DNA from: Zoogloeaceae bacterium
GTDB lineage: Bacteria; Pseudomonadota; Gammaproteobacteria; Burkholderiales; Rhodocyclaceae
Reading direction: 5' to 3'
Length of the DNA stretch: 19,909 bases
Assembly: GCA_031278735.1 (NCBI GenBank)
Contig: JAITJU010000179.1
Location: 1 to 19,909, forward strand
Part shown: positions 15,883 to 19,909 of the stretch, in pieces
Layout: each line of letters opens with the position of its first letter
Position numbering within the stretch: the first letter of the stretch is position 1
Notes under the pieces: model-generated
The model's input: the letters and a program-made list of their open reading frames with translations, nothing else
Databases searched by the model: none
What the model was told of the DNA's origin: nothing
Position numbers and translations under genes: made by a program

Positions 15883-17478
15883 TTACTGTCGCGCCCAGTG
15901 CCAAAACCATTTCCAGCCCCAGCGCCGGTGGGGATTGCCCGCCGTTTCCCGCGCCGCGTTGATCACCATCAGCACCGGCAGGCCAAGATGTTGCTGAACC
16001 TGTAGCGGATATTTGAAACGATGATCGAAAAATTCGCGCACATAACTCAAGGCGATCGCCAGCAGCAGGCCCGTGAGCAACCCCAGGGGAATGATCTGCA
16101 AGGGTCTGGGAAAAGCGGCTTCCGTGGGTTCATAGGGATGACTCAGGACGCGCGCGTTGGAAAGCGCCGCGTCAATCATATCCTGGCCGCGGCTTTCCTC
16201 ATAGCGCTGGGTATAGGTGAAAAACGCCCGCCGCAGCGCCTCGATTTCGGTGTCGATCTGACTCAACTTGCCCTGCGCTTCCTGCAACTGGCGCACGCGT
16301 GTCTTGTATTCATCGACACGCGCGCTTTTTTGCGCGATCACCGAATTGATGATGTCCAGATCGCTGCCGCGCTCGCGGATGCGGTTTTCCACCACTTTCA
16401 GGAACTGTACGCGGGTGTGGCCGATTTGGGCGCTCAGTTCCATGATTGGCAGGCTGTCCGCCTGGTAGGTCTCGATAGCCTTGCCGTAACGGCTGACCAG
16501 TTCGGTCAATTGTTCGCCCAAACGCTTGATTTCACGGTCTTCGAAGGCGACGTTATCAACGGTGTTGGCGAAGGAGAACGGGAAGGAATAGTCGGTCAGT
16601 TCGGCCTTGCGCGCGGACGCCAGCTGTTTTTCCAGATAAGCCAGCCAGCGCTTGCTTTCCAGGGCGCGGTCACGATAGATGTTGAGCGTCTGTTCCTCGG
16701 TGTTGATGGCGTTCAGGCGAAAAATGATTTCCTCTTTCGGGTCGGAGGCCTGGATCGATGTCAGCAAAGACTGGCGTTGGCCTTCGAGATCGTCCAGCCG
16801 CGCCTTGTACTGCGTTTTTTTCTGTTCATAGAACGATTGCGGCTGGTCGTTGGACTGCAAGGTCAGGCGGTTCTTCAGGTAATTTGTCAGCAGGCGCTCA
16901 ACGAAGCGCGTGCCCTGGGCCGGGTCGGGCGAATGGTAAACAACCGAAATGACGTTGGATCCCGCCAGCGTGTCGATATCCATATCTTCGCTTGCCTGCG
17001 CGGTCCAGACATCCAGCGTGGTGTCGCGCACCGGGTCGATTTCCAGTCCAAACAGCGCGCGCGCCGGGTTTATGGCGTGTATGCGCAGGGGATCGCCAAT
17101 GTAATGCTTCAACGGGCTGAACAGCAGGCGATCAAGAATGCCCGGTTTGATGCGGTAGCCTCCCTCGTCGCGCAGCTCGGCAATCGTTTGGCGAATCAAC
17201 GTCAAGGAGCGCAGGATGTTGATCTCGGTCTCCATGTCGGTCAGCGTGGAAGGGATGAATCGGTCGGGATCGGAAACCAGACCCATGCTGGAGGGATCGG
17301 TCTGCGGCAGTTTTTTCGACTGCACGATGACCTCCGCCGTGATATCGAAGCTCTGCTTCAACGCCAGGGGCAGCAACAGGGTAATGGCGGCGAACACCAG
17401 AAACACGCGCTTGATCAGGCGGCGATTGGCGAACAGCACGCGCAAAAATTCGCGCAGGTAGTTTTCCATTCTGTTCAT
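15883..17478 (-). CDS. Wzz/GumC-type chain-length determinant protein
   Basis: This 531-residue inner-membrane protein is a polysaccharide co-polymerase. One helix lies at about 22-40 and a second near 462-482, with a long, largely helical and coiled-coil-prone periplasmic region between (heptad-like stretches such as EDREIKRLGEQLTELVSRYG). The YEPTEAAFPRPLQII segment before the second helix is the Pro-rich Wzz motif. The short cytoplasmic tail carries no kinase domain, unlike Wzc; the kinase-like domain is a separate gene two places upstream in the operon. It should set polymer length and form a complex with the export lipoprotein. The start at 17478 is chosen; an ATG three codons in is equally possible, as neither has a strong ribosome binding site. 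Confidence 0.92.
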   Translation of the reverse strand: MNRMENYLREFLRVLFANRRLIKRVFLVFAAITLLLPLALKQSFDITAEVIVQSKKLPQTDPSSMGLVSDPDRFIPSTLTDMETEINILRSLTLIRQTIAELRDEGGYRIKPGILDRLLFSPLKHYIGDPLRIHAINPARALFGLEIDPVRDTTLDVWTAQASEDMDIDTLAGSNVISVVYHSPDPAQGTRFVERLLTNYLKNRLTLQSNDQPQSFYEQKKTQYKARLDDLEGQRQSLLTSIQASDPKEEIIFRLNAINTEEQTLNIYRDRALESKRWLAYLEKQLASARKAELTDYSFPFSFANTVDNVAFEDREIKRLGEQLTELVSRYGKAIETYQADSLPIMELSAQIGHTRVQFLKVVENRIRERGSDLDIINSVIAQKSARVDEYKTRVRQLQEAQGKLSQIDTEIEALRRAFFTYTQRYEESRGQDMIDAALSNARVLSHPYEPTEAAFPRPLQIIPLGLLTGLLLAIALSYVREFFDHRFKYPLQVQQHLGLPVLMVINAARETAGNPHRRWGWKWFWHWARQ

Positions 17479-17487
17479 GCGTCATTC

Positions 17488-18543
17488 TCAGCGATCAATG
17501 CGGCTTTCCTTGTCGTCGTCACGATAGGTGAAGCTATAGCCAATGCCGTTGAACAACACGGTTTCGGCAAGCTGACGACTGATTTCGCCGATTCGGGTCA
17601 AACGGGTCTTGGGCACATAAATCAGATCGTCCGGCTGCAGATAGGCAAACTGTTCGGCATCACCGCTGAGCGCCTTTTCGATGTCATACAGGCGCGCTTC
17701 CACCTGGTTGCCCTGGCGGCGCATGACGACCACGGAATCCAGGCGCGCGCCGATCGGCGTGCCGCGCGCCAGGGTCAAGGCTTCCAGCACGGAAATCGGG
17801 CGGCGGACAGAATAGGCGCCCGGCTGGTTGACCGCGCCCAGCACGAAGACCTGATTGGCGACCGTGGACTTCAGCAGGACGTCGACGTGAACCTGGCCGG
17901 ACAATTCGGCATAGCGTTCGTTCAGAAACTGCGTCAGTTCCTCGATGCTCATGCCCTGCAAGGCGACGGCGCCCACCAGCGGAAAGCTGGCGCGGCCATC
18001 GGCGCTGACGGTGATTTCGCGGCTCATGCCGGTCTGCCGGTGCAGCAGAGCCTGCCGCAGCTCTTCCAGTTGCGCCCACGGGCGCAGCACGGAAAACACG
18101 ATCTCGGGATGCTTCAGGAAACGGGAAAATCTTTCCCGGATCAGCTGTTGCGCGTCCACGACGCTCAAGCCGCTGACCTTGATTATCCCGGCATACGGCA
18201 GCATGATCGTGCCGTCCGGCATCACTTGCAGCGCGCCGCTGAATTCCTCGGCGGTCAAGAATCTCAGGGACACCTGGTCGCCGGGCTGGATGCGGTAGGC
18301 TTCCCTGGCGGACGTATCGAAATGGAAAATGACATCCAGCACATCCAGCGGACGCAGCACCTGCCTGACCGGAATGATCTCGCTGGCCTGCGCCTGCCCG
18401 GCGGGCGCGGTAAGCACCTGCACCTCCGTACGGAAGGCTTTCGTCGTAACGCACCCCGCGAGACTCGCGGCGCAAGCGGCGAGAATCATCAGGCGCGAAG
18501 GCGGGAAGAGAGCGGATTTCTTCATCATTGGGCTATCCGTCAT
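17488..18543 (-). CDS. Wza-type polysaccharide export lipoprotein
   Basis: This 351-residue outer-membrane export protein has a lipoprotein signal with the lipobox LAGC at 28-31, so LspA should process it to Cys31. The poly-export domain runs through RIQPGDQVSLRFL and VMPDGTIMLPYAGIIKVSGLS, and an SLBB domain through VFVLGAVNQPGAYSVRRPIS (about 228-248) with a further copy of the pattern near YLQPDDLIYVPK. It should form the periplasm-spanning and outer-membrane channel for the polymer with the Wzz protein. The ATG at 18543 shares one base with the upstream TGA (TGATG). A shorter start at MMKK, five codons in, is also possible. Open frame further upstream is not used. Confidence 0.92.
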   Translation of the reverse strand: MTDSPMMKKSALFPPSRLMILAACAASLAGCVTTKAFRTEVQVLTAPAGQAQASEIIPVRQVLRPLDVLDVIFHFDTSAREAYRIQPGDQVSLRFLTAEEFSGALQVMPDGTIMLPYAGIIKVSGLSVVDAQQLIRERFSRFLKHPEIVFSVLRPWAQLEELRQALLHRQTGMSREITVSADGRASFPLVGAVALQGMSIEELTQFLNERYAELSGQVHVDVLLKSTVANQVFVLGAVNQPGAYSVRRPISVLEALTLARGTPIGARLDSVVVMRRQGNQVEARLYDIEKALSGDAEQFAYLQPDDLIYVPKTRLTRIGEISRQLAETVLFNGIGYSFTYRDDDKESRIDR

Positions 18544-19190
18544 CAGAGGTGGTCGTAAACCCACTTCGGCACGTAATACTTGCGGGCATTGAAAATACAG
18601 CCGATTACCCTGGCGTCGGCTTGCGCCAAACGTTGCGCGGTCGCCTGCGCGACTTCCCAGCGCGTTTCCTCGCCGCGCACCACCAATATCACGCCATTTG
18701 CCTGGGCGCTGATGGTCAGGATATCGGGACTGGCGTATACCGCGTCGCCATCCACCACCACGAAACGGTAACGCTCGCCCAGTCGCGCAAACAGCCCGCG
18801 CAAGCGCCCGGCTTCCAACCGCTCGCTCTGCCGCCGCTCTTGGCCAAGCGGCATAATGGCGCAGGACAAATCTTCCGCCTGGACGATGCACGCTTCAATA
18901 TCCGGCGCTTCACCGGTCTGCGCCAGATTCATGAATCCCGGATGATGCTCCAGCGCCAAACGGCGGGTAATGTTGTTGGCGGAACGGCTGGAGTCTACCA
19001 GCAACACTGACGCGTGACTGCTGCGCGCCAGCTCGCCGGCCAGCACGATGGCGCTGGTCGTAACGCCGCTGCCGACGTTCGCCGCGGTAAGCAGCAAAAC
19101 CTTCAAATCCTGATTGAGCGCGGTGGAAGCAAGGTTGCTCTCGCTGGGCGTAAAAAACGGCAAGGTATTGGAAAGCGCGGCGGCATTCAT
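18543..19190 (-). CDS. BY-kinase-like P-loop protein lacking the Walker A lysine
   Basis: This 215-residue cytoplasmic protein has the MinD/BY-kinase fold layout of CpsD/CapB and the Wzc kinase domain. The Walker A position reads ANVGSGVTT at 37-45, with Val43 where the phosphate-binding Lys is normally found. Walker A' reads LLVDSSR at 63-69, with Ser in place of the second Asp. Walker B reads FVVVDGD at 143-149. The EAYR-like oligomerisation motif before Walker A is absent. The C terminus (KYYVPKWVYDHL) still has three tyrosines. The start at 19190 follows the upstream stop by two bases and leaves out low-complexity sequence. A regulatory pseudokinase or ATP-binding partner of the Wzz protein is the likeliest role; kinase activity is doubtful. 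Confidence 0.85.
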   Translation of the reverse strand: MNAAALSNTLPFFTPSESNLASTALNQDLKVLLLTAANVGSGVTTSAIVLAGELARSSHASVLLVDSSRSANNITRRLALEHHPGFMNLAQTGEAPDIEACIVQAEDLSCAIMPLGQERRQSERLEAGRLRGLFARLGERYRFVVVDGDAVYASPDILTISAQANGVILVVRGEETRWEVAQATAQRLAQADARVIGCIFNARKYYVPKWVYDHL

Positions 19191-19192
19191 CG

Positions 19193-19909
19193 CTAGCAGG
19201 CGCCTTGGCCGCCAAGTATCGCCAGAGGCGTCCTGAGCAGAATTTTCAGGTCCAGCCACGGGCTTTGCCGGGAAATATATTGCAGATCGAGGAGGACGCG
19301 CGCTTCAAAATCCACGTTGCTGCGACCGGAAATCTGCCACAGGCCGGTAACGCCGGGATAAACGCTCAGACGGCCAAGGTGATGCGACTTGTATGCCCGC
19401 ACATGAAACGATGTGGGACGCGGCCCCGCCATGCGCATCTGGCCGCACGCCACGTTGAACAGATTGGGCAATTCATCCAGACTGGCGCGGCGCAGGAAAC
19501 CGCCAATGCGGGTAACGCGCGGATCGTCATCGATCTTGAAATCCACGGAATCTGGACCGTGTTTGTTCAGATGACGCATGGAATCTTTCAGCGCCTCGGC
19601 ATTGACCACCATGGTGCGAAACTTGATCATGCCGAAACGGCGCCCGTGAAAGCCGGTGCGTTGCTGGATGAAAAACACCGGGCCTGGGCTGGTCAGTTTG
19701 ATGATGATCGCAATCGCCAGAAATAGCGGCGAGAGCAGCGCGACCAAAAAACAGGCAATCAGCGTCGAAGAAAAGTATTTCGTGCGGGAAAGCAGCCAGG
19801 GGCGTCCACCCTCGCGCCCCAGTATCCATCCGCGCCGTTGCCGCGCTATCGCGCGCTCAACTTGCTGGCGCAACAAAAGATCACGCCTGTCCTGTGTTTG
19901 TGCGGGGGG
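19193..19909 (-). CDS. Initiating sugar phosphotransferase (WcaJ/PglC family), 5' end at window edge
   Basis: This protein belongs to the bacterial sugar transferase family (PF02397) that moves a sugar-1-phosphate to undecaprenyl phosphate, starting the repeat unit. A hydrophobic re-entrant helix (TLIACFLVALLSPLFLAIAI) is followed by SPGPVFFIQQRTG, GMIKFRTM, the SLDELPNL segment with the catalytic Asp-Glu pair, AGPRP and YPGVTGLWQISGR. The C terminus is short. The frame stays open to the window edge; a TTG at 19876 is a possible start but has no convincing ribosome binding site, so the N terminus may lie outside. Only one membrane helix is seen here; whether an upstream WbaP-like domain exists cannot be judged. 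It stands at the head of the operon as seen. Confidence 0.92.
   Translation of the reverse strand, partial: PPAQTQDRRDLLLRQQVERAIARQRRGWILGREGGRPWLLSRTKYFSSTLIACFLVALLSPLFLAIAIIIKLTSPGPVFFIQQRTGFHGRRFGMIKFRTMVVNAEALKDSMRHLNKHGPDSVDFKIDDDPRVTRIGGFLRRASLDELPNLFNVACGQMRMAGPRPTSFHVRAYKSHHLGRLSVYPGVTGLWQISGRSNVDFEARVLLDLQYISRQSPWLDLKILLRTPLAILGGQGAC

Noticed and set aside
16021..18558. Very long open frame (845 codons) on the plus strand opposite the wzz-like and wza-like genes
   Set aside because: The minus strand encodes two clear family members over the same stretch. The plus-strand translation is rich in Gln, His and Arg, lacks recognisable motifs, and is the expected shadow of GC-rich genes.

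Overview
The window looks like the chromosome of a GC-rich proteobacterium, probably beta- or gammaproteobacterial. This rests on the ileS-lspA neighbourhood, the rpsP-rimM-trmD-rplS operon and a Wza/Wzz-type export system that implies an outer membrane. The genus cannot be named from sequence alone. Genes are closely packed: no stretch above 300 bases lacks a gene, and I see no tRNA, rRNA, IS element, CRISPR array or phage gene.

Block 1 (1-3000, + strand): the 3' end of ileS, a small secreted protein of unknown function, lspA, and a PiT-family phosphate transporter whose GTG start overlaps the lspA stop. Block 2 (3073-5138, - strand): the ribosome/tRNA-modification operon rpsP-rimM-trmD-rplS, convergent with block 1, with a recognisable promoter just upstream of rpsP.

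Block 3 (5323-19909, - strand): one tightly packed run of 13 genes for an exopolysaccharide or capsule. In transcription order these are an initiating sugar phosphotransferase (running off the right edge), a P-loop protein related to bacterial tyrosine kinases but lacking the Walker A lysine, a Wza-type export lipoprotein, a Wzz/GumC-type chain-length protein, a GT4 glycosyltransferase, a Wzy/O-antigen-ligase family protein, two GT2 glycosyltransferases, a NodB-type polysaccharide deacetylase, a Wzx-like flippase, a large exported glycosidase-like protein, and two GNAT-fold acyltransferase-like proteins. Neighbouring genes overlap by 1-17 bases or lie 2-9 bases apart, so they are very probably co-transcribed and translationally coupled.

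As a pathway: the sugar transferase loads the first sugar on the lipid carrier, the GT4 and GT2 enzymes extend the repeat unit, the flippase moves it across the inner membrane, the Wzy-like protein polymerises it, Wzz with the P-loop protein controls length, and the Wza-like lipoprotein exports it. The deacetylase, glycosidase-like protein and acyltransferase-like proteins probably tailor the polymer. The points most worth a second look are the lysine-less kinase-like protein, the unassigned exported glycosidase candidate, the lack of a visible terminator between the polysaccharide operon and the rpsP operon, and the unknown secreted protein between ileS and lspA.
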